A stretch of 9,497 nucleotides of DNA from an uncultured Micrococcales bacterium (GCA_937952095.1 CALFYG010000231.1:1-9497); one strand, 5' to 3'; positions 1 to 6,815 are shown, numbered from the stretch's first letter. Numbers and translations are program-made. Notes: a model not told the origin generated them from the letters alone.

Positions 1-642
1 GTGGGCCAGGACGACGTGGCCAGCGTGGCCGAAGTGGTCCGGCGTCGCTTCACCCGCTACCTGGCCGAACGCGCCGAAGCCACGGATATCGAGTTCGGAC
101 CAGCCGGCGGGGCCAACGACGAACGCAAGTCGTTCCGCTACCCGCCGCAACTGCTGCTCATCGACGGCGGCAAACCCCAGGTCAACGCGGCCGCCGCGCA
201 GTTGCGTGAACTCGGGATAGACGACATCGCGGTGGCAGGACTGGCAAAGCGTCTCGAGGAGGTGTGGACCCCGGGGTCAGAGGATCCCTTGATCCTGTCC
301 CGGCGCAGTCAGGGTTTGTATCTGTTGCAGAGGATCCGTGACGAGGCGCACCGCTTCGCCATCACCTACCACCGTCAGAAGCGCAGCCGGCGGCTGTCGA
401 CCAGTGCCGTGGAGGACATCCCGGGTGTCGGCCCGTCGCGCCGTAAGGCACTCATGCGCACGTTCGGATCCCTGGGGCGCCTGCGCAAGGCCTCAGTCGA
501 GGAGTTGGCCGCCGTTCCGGGTATCACCGATGAGTTGGCCGTGGTGATCCACGCCCATCTCACCGCCGAGACCGTGACACCGGCTGTCAACGTGACGACC
601 GGTGAAGTGATTGAGGATGATGGGGCTGGGAGGCCCACATGA
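1..642 (+). CDS. uvrC: UvrABC system protein C, C-terminal part (5' end outside window)
   Basis: UvrC makes the dual incision around bulky DNA lesions in nucleotide excision repair, together with UvrA and UvrB. Only the last 213 codons are present. The first visible codons (GQDDVAS...VRRRF) match the conserved interior of UvrC, so the GTG at position 1 is an internal valine and the gene is cut by the window edge. The fragment covers most of the RNase H-like 5'-incision nuclease domain, with the IDGG motif (Asp55 of the fragment, bases 163-165) and RDEAHRF (His117, bases 349-351). A tandem helix-hairpin-helix DNA-binding domain follows at about residues 132-188 (IPGVGPSRRKAL, VPGITDELA). A tail of roughly 25 residues follows the HhH domain. 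The stop overlaps the rapZ start as ATGA. Identification is firm; the GIY-YIG and UvrB-binding parts lie outside the window. Confidence 0.96.
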   Translation: MGQDDVASVAEVVRRRFTRYLAERAEATDIEFGPAGGANDERKSFRYPPQLLLIDGGKPQVNAAAAQLRELGIDDIAVAGLAKRLEEVWTPGSEDPLILSRRSQGLYLLQRIRDEAHRFAITYHRQKRSRRLSTSAVEDIPGVGPSRRKALMRTFGSLGRLRKASVEELAAVPGITDELAVVIHAHLTAETVTPAVNVTTGEVIEDDGAGRPT

Positions 643-1505
643 ACAACCCGCACTTCGAAGTGCTCATCGTCACCGGGATGTCGGGAGCGGGTCGAAGCAC
701 CGCTGCCCGTGCCCTTGAGGACGCCGGGTGGTTCGTGGTCGACAACCTGCCGCCGTCCCTGTTGCAGTCGACGATCGATCTGCTGCAACCCCGCCCGGAC
801 GTGCAACGTCTGGCCGTCGTGGTCGATGTCCGAGGGGGGCCGCTGTTCTCCAACCTGGTGACCGTCACCCAGGCCCTGCGGGACGCCCACACCAACGTCG
901 GCATCCTGTTCCTGGAGGCTTCCGAGGAGGCGCTGGTCCGCCGCTTCGAGTCCTCCCGTCGGCCACACCCGTTGCAGGAGGACGGCACGCTGCTCGACGC
1001 GTTGCGCGAGGAGCGGGAGATGCTGCAACCCTTCCGCGCCGGTGCCGACATGGTCATTGACACGTCCACCACCTCAGTGCACGACCTCCGCAGACTGGTC
1101 GATGCGAACTACCGCGGTCCGGGGCCGTCGACCATCCGTGTATCCGTGCTCAGCTTCGGCTTCAAGTACGGGATCCCGGTGGATGCCGACATGGTCGGGG
1201 ACGTGCGCTTCCTCCCCAATCCCTACTGGGTGCCCGAACTGCGTGAGCAGAACGGCCGCGATGCGGAGGTGAGCGACTACGTCCTGAGCCGGGAGGGCGC
1301 TCTCGACGTCCTCGACCACTACGCGTCCATCGTCGAACTCGTCGCCGATGGCTACGTGCGGGAGGGCAAGCGTTACGTCACGATCGGTATCGGGTGCACC
1401 GGCGGCAAGCACCGCAGTGTGGCGATGGTCGAGCGACTCGCGGCGTTGTTGCGTGACGCAGGCCATCAGGTGGTCGTCCAGCACCGCGATCTGGGCCGGG
1501 AATGA
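639..1505 (+). CDS. rapZ: RapZ/YvcJ family nucleotide-binding protein (RNase adapter family)
   Basis: This 288-residue cytoplasmic P-loop protein has the family's usual length. The Walker A motif is GMSGAGRST at residues 13-21, with Arg19 where most P-loops have Lys; from memory this Arg is common in actinobacterial members. A Walker B-like strand reads LAVVVDVRGG. The C-terminal domain has the family signatures FGFKYGIP (from residue 173) and GIGCTGGKHRS (250-260). In E. coli RapZ steers RNase E to the GlmZ small RNA and senses glucosamine-6-phosphate. In Bacillus YvcJ binds and hydrolyses nucleotides. The actinobacterial target is not established, so calling it an RNase adapter here is inference. 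The ATG overlaps the uvrC stop and the TGA overlaps the yvcK start, which indicates translational coupling in one transcript. Placement immediately before yvcK and whiA is the classic Gram-positive arrangement. Confidence 0.95.
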   Translation: MNNPHFEVLIVTGMSGAGRSTAARALEDAGWFVVDNLPPSLLQSTIDLLQPRPDVQRLAVVVDVRGGPLFSNLVTVTQALRDAHTNVGILFLEASEEALVRRFESSRRPHPLQEDGTLLDALREEREMLQPFRAGADMVIDTSTTSVHDLRRLVDANYRGPGPSTIRVSVLSFGFKYGIPVDADMVGDVRFLPNPYWVPELREQNGRDAEVSDYVLSREGALDVLDHYASIVELVADGYVREGKRYVTIGIGCTGGKHRSVAMVERLAALLRDAGHQVVVQHRDLGRE

Positions 1506-2473
1506 AGCCCCTGTCGCGCACCGCTGAATGGTCGACGGGCCCCCAGGTGGTCGCGCTCGGCGGCGGCCACGGCCTGGCCGCGTCCCTGCGCGCGCTGCGA
1601 AGGGTGACCGACTCCGTGACAGCAGTGGTCGGGGTGTCTGACGACGGTGGCTCGTCGGGGCGGATCCGTCGGGAACTCGGGCTCATGCCGCCCGGAGATC
1701 TGCGGATGGCGCTGGCCGCGCTCTGTGGGGATGACACCTGGGGCCGGACATGGTCGCGGGTGCTGCAGCACCGGTTCAAGGGCGAGGGCGACCTCGCCGG
1801 CCACGCGGTAGGGAATCTGCTGATCTCCGCGCTGTGGGAGGAGACCGGCGATGTGGTGGCTGGGCTGGACTGGGTGGCGGCGCTTCTCGAGGCCCAGGGC
1901 CGTGTGCTGCCGGTCGCTCGCGAGCCGGTGGACCTCATTGCCGAGGTGCGCGGTATCAACAGCGCCGAGGAGATCACGACGCTTCGTGGGCAAGTCGACA
2001 TCGCCACCACCACCGGCGAGGTGCTGTCCCTGCGCATCGACCCGCCGGACCCGCAACCCTGCCTGCCCGTGGTCGAGGCGATCGGCGGGGCCCGCATGGT
2101 GGTCCTCGGCCCAGGCAGCTGGTTCACCTCGGTGCTGCCGCACCTGTACGTCCGGCCGGTGCACGATGCGATCCTCGCCACGGATGCCACCCGGGTCCTG
2201 GTGATCAACGTGACGGCGCAGGAGGGCGAAACCACCGGGTTCACCCCGGCCCGATACCTCGAGAACCTTGCCGCAACCTTCCCGGACATCCGTTTGGACG
2301 CCGTGATCATCGATCCCAGTTCCGTGCGCGACGAGCAGGCCCTGGTGGCGGCCTGTCAGGAACTCGGTGCCACGCCGGTCATCGAAGAGGTCCGGGCGGT
2401 CGAGGGAGGCTCCCCGGGCGCCGTGCACGACACTCTGCTCCTGGCGTCGGTCTTCCAGCGCATCCTCAACTGA
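1502..2473 (+). CDS. yvcK: YvcK/CuvA family protein (gluconeogenesis factor, CofD-like fold)
   Basis: This 323-residue cytoplasmic protein belongs to the YvcK (UPF0052) family, related in fold to 2-phospho-L-lactate transferase CofD. Visible signatures are a glycine-rich nucleotide-binding loop VVALGGGHGL (residues 16-25), VGVSDDGGSSGRIRRELG (43-60) followed by PPGDLR, GHAVGNLL, VVLGPGSWFTSVLP, and NVTAQEGETTGF in the C-terminal half. In Bacillus YvcK is needed for growth on gluconeogenic carbon sources and for cell shape, and it binds UDP-sugars such as UDP-GlcNAc. The mycobacterial homologue CuvA affects peptidoglycan growth. No catalytic activity is firmly assigned to the family. The ATG overlaps the rapZ stop (ATGA), so translation is probably coupled. 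There is a 64-base gap before whiA. Confidence 0.95.
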   Translation: MKPLSRTAEWSTGPQVVALGGGHGLAASLRALRRVTDSVTAVVGVSDDGGSSGRIRRELGLMPPGDLRMALAALCGDDTWGRTWSRVLQHRFKGEGDLAGHAVGNLLISALWEETGDVVAGLDWVAALLEAQGRVLPVAREPVDLIAEVRGINSAEEITTLRGQVDIATTTGEVLSLRIDPPDPQPCLPVVEAIGGARMVVLGPGSWFTSVLPHLYVRPVHDAILATDATRVLVINVTAQEGETTGFTPARYLENLAATFPDIRLDAVIIDPSSVRDEQALVAACQELGATPVIEEVRAVEGGSPGAVHDTLLLASVFQRILN

Positions 2474-2491
2474 CCGGTGCTGGGACGATCT

Positions 2492-2531
2492 GCAGGTTCA
2501 CCTGCCCCGGCGTGTCGCGACGTGTGAGAAT
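2492..2531 (+). promoter_or_regulatory. Candidate whiA promoter region with dyad and phased repeats
   Basis: The 64 bases between yvcK and whiA contain several short signals. A perfect inverted repeat GCAGGT-TC-ACCTGC lies at 2492-2505. CGTGT occurs at 2511-2515 and again at 2521-2525, exactly 10 bases apart. The sequence GTGTC at 2512-2516 is the complement of GACAC, the core reported for WhiA binding in Streptomyces. A weak extended -10 (TGT-GAGAAT, hexamer 2526-2531) ends six bases before the whiA ATG, which would start transcription at or next to the start codon. No convincing -35 is seen at the right distance, and each short motif could occur by chance, so the confidence is modest. Confidence 0.35.
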
Positions 2532-2537
2532 CGGCCC

Positions 2538-3518
2538 ATGGCCATGACCGCCGCCGTCAAGGACGAACTCAACCAACTCGAGATCACAAGACCGTGCTGC
2601 CGTAAGGCGGAGACTTCGGCGATGCTGCGCTTCGGCGGGGCGCTGCACATCGTCAGCGGCAAGATCGTGGTCGAGGCCGAGTTCGACACCGGTGCGGCAG
2701 CTCGTCGGCTGCGGACGAACCTGTCCGAGATCTTCGGACAGCAGGCCGATTTCGCCGTGGTGCACAAAGGGGGCTTGCGCAAGGGGACCCGATACATGGT
2801 CCGCGTCGTCAACGGGGGAGAGCAGCTCGCCCGGCAGGCCGGACTCGTGGACGCTTCGGGCCGTCCGGTCCGCGGGTTGCCGCCCCACGTGGTGACCGCC
2901 GGCATCTGCGACGCCGAGGCGGCGTGGCGCGGGGCGTTCCTGGCCCACGGCTCGTTGACCGAGCCCGGACGCTCCTCCGCGCTGGAGATCACGTGCCCCG
3001 GCCCGGAAGCCGCCCTGGCGCTCGTCGGTGCGGCACGGCGTATGGGTATCCCGGCGAAGAGCCGCGAAGTACGGGGCGTGGAACGCGTGGTCATCCGAGA
3101 CGGCGACGCCATCAGCCAGATGCTGGCCCGGATGGGGGCACATTCCTCCGTACTCGTGTGGGAGGAGCGCCGCACCCGACGCGAGGTCCGCGCCACGGCG
3201 AATCGGTTGGCGAACTTCGATGACGCGAACCTGCGCCGCTCCGCCCGCGCGGCGGTGGCGGCCAGTGCGCGAGTGGAGAGGGCCTTGGAGATCCTCGGCG
3301 ACGACGTGCCCGACCACCTCGCCGCCGCGGGACGGTTGCGGATGGAACACCGGCAGGCGTCGTTGGAGGAACTCGGTGCCCTCGCCGATCCGCCCATGAC
3401 CAAGGATGCGATCGCGGGCAGGATCCGGCGGCTCCTCGGCCTCGCCGACCGCCGCGCGCGGGAGTTGGGCATTCCGGACACTGAGGCGGGTCTTGCAGTC
3501 GACGACGAACTGGTATGA
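2538..3518 (+). CDS. whiA: WhiA, DNA-binding developmental and division regulator
   Basis: This 326-residue protein closely matches Streptomyces WhiA as I recall it. The N-terminal part is a LAGLIDADG homing-endonuclease-like fold without endonuclease function (AWRGAFLAHGS at residues 129-139, TEPGRSS just after). The C-terminal part is a helix-turn-helix DNA-binding domain (ANRLANFDDANLRRS from 221; SLEELGALADPPMTKDAIAGRI... at 275-299). In Streptomyces WhiA acts with WhiB to switch on sporulation septation; in other Gram-positives it influences division and chromosome segregation. I chose the ATG at 2538 because it gives MAMTAAVKDEL, the family N-terminus. The reading frame is open back to 2367, inside yvcK, but that extension has no family similarity. 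No Shine-Dalgarno sequence precedes 2538 (GAGAATCGGCCC), which suggests a leaderless mRNA or weak initiation. The ATG at 2544 is a possible alternative start. Confidence 0.95.
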   Translation: MAMTAAVKDELNQLEITRPCCRKAETSAMLRFGGALHIVSGKIVVEAEFDTGAAARRLRTNLSEIFGQQADFAVVHKGGLRKGTRYMVRVVNGGEQLARQAGLVDASGRPVRGLPPHVVTAGICDAEAAWRGAFLAHGSLTEPGRSSALEITCPGPEAALALVGAARRMGIPAKSREVRGVERVVIRDGDAISQMLARMGAHSSVLVWEERRTRREVRATANRLANFDDANLRRSARAAVAASARVERALEILGDDVPDHLAAAGRLRMEHRQASLEELGALADPPMTKDAIAGRIRRLLGLADRRARELGIPDTEAGLAVDDELV

Positions 3519-3526
3519 CCAACCGA

Positions 3527-3532
3527 TAGAAT
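3527..3532 (+). promoter_or_regulatory. -10 element of the gap-pgk-tpiA operon promoter
   Basis: TAGAAT matches the TATAAT consensus at five of six positions and stands out in this GC-rich sequence. It lies nine bases after the whiA stop. Transcription would begin near 3538-3540, giving a leader of about 20 bases with AAGGAG at 3548-3553, six bases before the GTG start of gap. No good -35 hexamer is seen 16-18 bases upstream (GACGAA region), which is common for actinobacterial promoters and may point to activator or RbpA dependence. Confidence 0.6.
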
Positions 3533-3534
3533 TG

Positions 3535-3558
3535 GATTACTCAACCTAAGGAGTAATC
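3535..3558. promoter_or_regulatory. 24-base perfect dyad (8-8-8) at the gap transcription start and ribosome-binding site
   Basis: GATTACTC (3535-3542) and GAGTAATC (3551-3558) are exact reverse complements separated by the eight bases AACCTAAG. The arms are AT-rich, unlike the surroundings. The dyad begins three bases after the -10 hexamer, spans the predicted +1, covers part of the AAGGAG ribosome-binding site (3548-3553), and ends two bases (AG, counting the first base of GTG) around the start codon. It could be a repressor operator blocking the start site. If transcription starts upstream of 3535, it could instead be an RNA hairpin that hides the ribosome-binding site. No regulator can be named from the sequence. 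Confidence 0.5.
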
Positions 3559-3559
3559 A

Positions 3560-4588
3560 GTGACAATTCGCGTCGGCATCAATGGATTCGGACGTATCGG
3601 TCGCAACTTCTACCGTGCGGTGGAAGCTCTGGGGGACTCAGAGACCGCTTTCGGCAACGAGCCGATTGAGATCGTCGCCGTCAACGACCTGACCGACAAC
3701 GCCACGCTGGCCCACCTGCTCAAGTACGACAGCGTTCTGGGCCGCCTGCCCGGTGAGGTCACCTCGACCGACACCGAGATCATCCACGACGGCAAGGCCA
3801 TCAAGTCTCTGGCCGAGCGTGACCCCGCCGCCCTTGGCTGGGGCGACCTGGGCGTCGACTACGTCATCGAGTCGACCGGCCACTTCACCAAGGCCGACGA
3901 CGCCCGCAAGCACATCGAGGCGGGCGCGAAGAAGGTCATCATCTCCGCACCTGCCAAGGGTGAGGACGCGACCTTCGTCATGGGCGTGAACCACAAGGAC
4001 TACAACCCGGCGCAGCACAACGTGGTCTCCAACGCCTCCTGCACGACCAACTGCCTGGCCCCGATGGCCAAGGTGCTCGTGGACAACTTCGGCATCGAGA
4101 ACGGCATGATGACGACGATCCACGCCTACACCAACGACCAGAACGTGCTGGACTTCCCGCACAAGGATCTGCGCCGTGCACGCGCCGCCGCCATCAACAT
4201 GATTCCGACGACCACCGGCGCCGCTCGCGCGATCGCCCTGGTCATCCCCGAGCTCAAGGGCAAGCTCGACGGCTACGCCATGCGCGTTCCGACCCCCACC
4301 GGCTCCGCCACCGACCTCACGATCAACATGGGCAAGGCTGTGCCTGCCGACGAGATCAACGCCGCCATGCGCGCGGCCGCCGAGGGCGAACTCAAGGGCA
4401 TCCTGCGCTACACCGAGGACCCGATCGTGTCCACCGACATCGTCACCGACCCGGCGTCCTGCATCTTCGACGCCTCGCTGACCAACTCGATGGGTTCCCT
4501 GGCGAAGGTGCTGGGCTGGTACGACAACGAGTGGGGTTACTCCAACCGCCTCGTCGACCTCGTCCGTTACATGGCATCCGTCGACTGA
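3560..4588 (+). CDS. gap: Type I glyceraldehyde-3-phosphate dehydrogenase
   Basis: GAPDH converts glyceraldehyde 3-phosphate, NAD+ and phosphate into 1,3-bisphosphoglycerate in the cytoplasm, as a tetramer. The 342-residue product has the Rossmann motif GINGFGRIGR (residues 6-15), VNDLTD with Asp43 in the position that favours NAD+ over NADP+, the catalytic motif SNASCTTNC with Cys161, and the catalytic base His188 in TIHAYTNDQ. The C-terminal WYDNEWGYSNRLVDL signature is intact. Compared with Streptomyces Gap, as I recall it, there is a short insertion around residues 25-34 between the first helix and second strand. The GTG start is set by AAGGAG six bases upstream and by the family N-terminus TIRVGINGFG. 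Codon use is strongly biased to C- and G-ending codons (AAG, AAC, GGC), as expected for high expression. The stop shares one base with the pgk start (TGATG). Confidence 0.98.
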   Translation: MTIRVGINGFGRIGRNFYRAVEALGDSETAFGNEPIEIVAVNDLTDNATLAHLLKYDSVLGRLPGEVTSTDTEIIHDGKAIKSLAERDPAALGWGDLGVDYVIESTGHFTKADDARKHIEAGAKKVIISAPAKGEDATFVMGVNHKDYNPAQHNVVSNASCTTNCLAPMAKVLVDNFGIENGMMTTIHAYTNDQNVLDFPHKDLRRARAAAINMIPTTTGAARAIALVIPELKGKLDGYAMRVPTPTGSATDLTINMGKAVPADEINAAMRAAAEGELKGILRYTEDPIVSTDIVTDPASCIFDASLTNSMGSLAKVLGWYDNEWGYSNRLVDLVRYMASVD

Positions 4589-5760
4589 TGCACACTCTCA
4601 GCGACCTGAACCTACAGGGCGCTTCGGTGCTGGTGCGCCTGGATCTGAACGTCCCGCTCGCCGATGGCGAGATCACCGACGACGGACGGATCCGGGCCGC
4701 CGTGCCCACCCTCAAGGAACTTCTGGAGGCCGGGGCTGCGCCCGTCGTCGTGGCGCACCTCGGCCGTCCGAAGGGTGAGGTGAAACCGGAGTTGTCCCTG
4801 GCGCCCGTGGCCACTCGTATGGCCGAACTCGTGGGTGTTCCCGTGACACTCGCACCCGCTGGTGACTTCCCCCCGGCGGCGCCGGGCACCATCGTGCTCT
4901 TGGAGAACATCCGGTTCGATCCGCGGGAGGCGAGCAAGGACCCCGCCGAGCGGGCTGCCCTCGCCGCCGAACTGGCCGCCGGCCGTGATGCGTACGTCAG
5001 CGATGGCTTCGGCGTGCTGCACCGTGAGCAGGCCAGCGTCACCGACGTCGCGAAACTGCTTCCCAACGCGGCCGGACGGCTGGTCGAAAAGGAGATCCGA
5101 TCGTTCGCGTCGGTACTGGACAACCCGGCTCGGCCGTACACGGTCGTGCTCGGGGGATCCAAGGTCTCCGACAAGTTGTTGGTCATCGACAACCTGTTGA
5201 AGTCCGTGGACCGGCTCATCATCGGCGGCGGGATGTGCTTCACGTTCCTCGCCGCTGAGGGTCACGCGATCGGTGACTCGTTGTTCGAGCCGGACTGGGT
5301 GGACTCCTGCCTGCAGATCCTCAAGGACGCCCGCGAACGTGGCGTGCAGGTCATGCTGCCCACCGACGTGGTGATCGCACAGGACATCGCAGCTGACGCG
5401 GAGACCGACGTGGTCAAGGTGGAGCAGGGCATCCCCGAGGGCTGGAAGGGCTTGGACATCGGCCCCCAGACGGCCGCCGCGTACGCGCAGGCCGTCCTCG
5501 ATTCGGCAACGGTTGTCTGGAACGGCCCGATGGGTGTGTTCGAGGTCGAACCGTTCGCCGCAGGCACCGTTGCGGTGGCCCGGGCACTGGCCCAGACGGA
5601 TGGCTTCACGGTCGTCGGTGGTGGTGACTCCGCCGCGGCGGTCAGGTTGCTCGACATCGATGCGGACGCCATCGATCACATCTCGACCGGTGGGGGGGCC
5701 AGCCTCGAGTTGCTCGAAGGCAAGACCCTGCCCGGAATCGCCGTATTGGAGGACTCATGA
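4588..5760 (+). CDS. pgk: Phosphoglycerate kinase
   Basis: Pgk transfers phosphate from 1,3-bisphosphoglycerate to ADP, giving ATP and 3-phosphoglycerate; it is a cytoplasmic monomer of two Rossmann-like lobes. The 390-residue length is standard. N-lobe substrate-binding motifs are VRLDLNVP (residues 16-23; usual form VRVDFNVP), HLGRPKG (57-63) and LENIRFDPREASKD. Hinge and C-lobe nucleotide-binding motifs are GGSKVSDKL (189-197), GGGMCFTFLAAEG, VWNGPMGVFE, GGGDSAAA (344-351) and ISTGGGASLELLEGK. I placed the start at the ATG at 4588, which overlaps the gap stop by one base (TGATG). The in-frame ATG at 4531 lies within gap and would add 19 residues with no family similarity. No Shine-Dalgarno is evident, so reinitiation after gap translation is likely. 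The stop overlaps the tpiA start as ATGA. Confidence 0.97.
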   Translation: MHTLSDLNLQGASVLVRLDLNVPLADGEITDDGRIRAAVPTLKELLEAGAAPVVVAHLGRPKGEVKPELSLAPVATRMAELVGVPVTLAPAGDFPPAAPGTIVLLENIRFDPREASKDPAERAALAAELAAGRDAYVSDGFGVLHREQASVTDVAKLLPNAAGRLVEKEIRSFASVLDNPARPYTVVLGGSKVSDKLLVIDNLLKSVDRLIIGGGMCFTFLAAEGHAIGDSLFEPDWVDSCLQILKDARERGVQVMLPTDVVIAQDIAADAETDVVKVEQGIPEGWKGLDIGPQTAAAYAQAVLDSATVVWNGPMGVFEVEPFAAGTVAVARALAQTDGFTVVGGGDSAAAVRLLDIDADAIDHISTGGGASLELLEGKTLPGIAVLEDS

Positions 5761-6545
5761 GCCGCAAGCCGCTGATGGCGGGCAACTGGAAGATGCATCT
5801 GAACCACCTGGAGGCGATCGCCCTGGTGCAGAAGATCGCCTTCCTGCTCAAGGACGACGACTACGCAGCGGTCGATGTGGCGGTACTGCCGCCGTTCACC
5901 GACATCCGCAGCGTGCAGACCTTGGTGGAGGGCGACAAGCTCAAGATCGGGTACGGCGCGCAGGACGTCTCGCAGCACGCGGCGGGCGCGTACACGGGCG
6001 AGGTCGCTGGACACATGCTGTCCAAGCTGGGTTGTGGCTACGTCACGGTCGGGCACTCCGAGCGCCGGACCTACCACGATGAGACCGATGCGGTTGTCAA
6101 CGCGAAGGCCAAGGCCGCGTTGGAGAACGGCCTGATCCCGATCGTGTGCGTCGGCGAGCACCTCGACGTGCGGCAAGCCGGTAACCACGTGGCGCATGTG
6201 ACGGATCAGCTCGTCGGCAGCCTCGCCGGGCTGACTGAAGAGCAGATGGTCAACGTCGTCATCGCCTACGAACCGGTGTGGGCTATCGGCACCGGCGAGG
6301 TGGCCTCGCCGGAGGACGCCCAAGAGGTGTGCCACGTCATTCGTGAGTGGCTCGGCGAGCAGTACGGCGCAGGTGTCGCTGAGCAGGTGCGGATCCTCTA
6401 CGGCGGCTCGGTGAAGTCCACGAACATCGCGGGGATCATGGCCAAGGCCGACGTGGACGGTGCACTCATCGGCGGCGCGAGCCTGGATGCCGATGAATTC
6501 GCCACCATTGTCCGGTACCGCCTGCACCCGCAGGTCGACGCCTGA
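5757..6545 (+). CDS. tpiA: Triose-phosphate isomerase
   Basis: TpiA interconverts dihydroxyacetone phosphate and glyceraldehyde 3-phosphate, supplying the substrate of the gap product encoded two genes upstream. The 262-residue TIM-barrel protein has all active-site residues: AGNWKMH with Asn10 and Lys12, GHSERR with electrophile His100, AYEPVWAIGTG with catalytic base Glu172, and the phosphate-binding loops YGGSVKSTN and GALIGGASL near the C-terminus. The ATG overlaps the pgk stop (ATGA), so translation is coupled, and the GGAG at 5749-5752 (TTGGAGG stretch) lies close enough to serve as a ribosome-binding site. It is the last gene of the tight glycolytic group; 39 bases follow before secG. 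Confidence 0.98.
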   Translation: MSRKPLMAGNWKMHLNHLEAIALVQKIAFLLKDDDYAAVDVAVLPPFTDIRSVQTLVEGDKLKIGYGAQDVSQHAAGAYTGEVAGHMLSKLGCGYVTVGHSERRTYHDETDAVVNAKAKAALENGLIPIVCVGEHLDVRQAGNHVAHVTDQLVGSLAGLTEEQMVNVVIAYEPVWAIGTGEVASPEDAQEVCHVIREWLGEQYGAGVAEQVRILYGGSVKSTNIAGIMAKADVDGALIGGASLDADEFATIVRYRLHPQVDA

Positions 6546-6548
6546 GGT

Positions 6549-6554
6549 TACAGT
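6549..6554 (+). promoter_or_regulatory. Possible -10 element for secG-rbpA
   Basis: TACAGT fits the actinobacterial -10 pattern TAnnnT. It lies just after the tpiA stop, in the 39-base gap before secG. Transcription would start near 6561, leaving a leader of about 24 bases that includes GGGAGG at 6574-6579. There is no matching -35, and secG could equally be read through from the glycolytic operon, so this is a weak call. Confidence 0.3.
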
Positions 6555-6584
6555 TGAGTCTGCTGCACGCACAGGGAGGCATTC

Positions 6585-6815
6585 GTGGTTCTAGCGCTTG
6601 AGGTTCTGCTGCTGGTCACCAGTGTGCTCCTGATCGTGCTCGTGCTGTTGCACAAGGGGAAGGGCGGCGGGCTGTCCGATCTGTTCGGCGGTGGCGTCAG
6701 CACCTCCCTTGGTGGGTCGAGCGTTGCCGAGCGCAACCTCGACCGGGTGACGGTGGGCGTCGGACTGATCTGGGCCGCGACCATCATCGCCCTCGGATTG
6801 ATCACCAAGTCCTGA
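6585..6815 (+). CDS. secG: Preprotein translocase subunit SecG
   Basis: SecG is the small non-essential subunit of the SecYEG channel and helps SecA-driven export across the cytoplasmic membrane. The 76-residue protein has two hydrophobic membrane segments (about residues 2-22 and 55-73). They are joined by the diagnostic glycine-rich cytoplasmic loop LLHKGKGGGLSDLFGGG (21-37), followed by GGSSVAERNLDRVT (43-56). The GTG start at 6585 is supported by GGGAGG five bases upstream. The position between tpiA and rbpA is the usual actinobacterial one. The rbpA gene begins 15 bases after the stop, so the two are probably cotranscribed. Confidence 0.95.
   Translation: MVLALEVLLLVTSVLLIVLVLLHKGKGGGLSDLFGGGVSTSLGGSSVAERNLDRVTVGVGLIWAATIIALGLITKS

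Noticed and set aside
1378..2428. Long minus-strand open frames opposite rapZ and yvcK (310 and 320 residues)
   Set aside because: They are antisense to clearly conserved genes, have Arg/Pro/Ser-rich composition typical of GC-rich shadow frames, and show no recognisable motif.
2367..2537. 57-residue N-terminal extension of whiA
   Set aside because: It lies within the yvcK coding region and has no family similarity; the conserved MAMTAAVKDEL begins at 2538.
3477..3481. GACAC (WhiA-like core) near the end of whiA, upstream of gap
   Set aside because: A lone five-base match inside coding sequence about 46 bases before the -10 is expected by chance and has no supporting context.
2466..3544. Long minus-strand frames opposite whiA (294 and 348 residues)
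   Set aside because: Same reasoning: whiA on the plus strand matches its family end to end, and these have no domain signature or ribosome-binding site.
4531..4587. 19-residue N-terminal extension of pgk
   Set aside because: It is the out-of-frame end of gap; Pgk family proteins start near the ATG at 4588.
4612..5679. 355-residue minus-strand frame opposite pgk, and a 298-residue one opposite tpiA (5676-6572)
   Set aside because: They are shadows of highly conserved glycolytic genes; long antisense frames are expected at this GC content.
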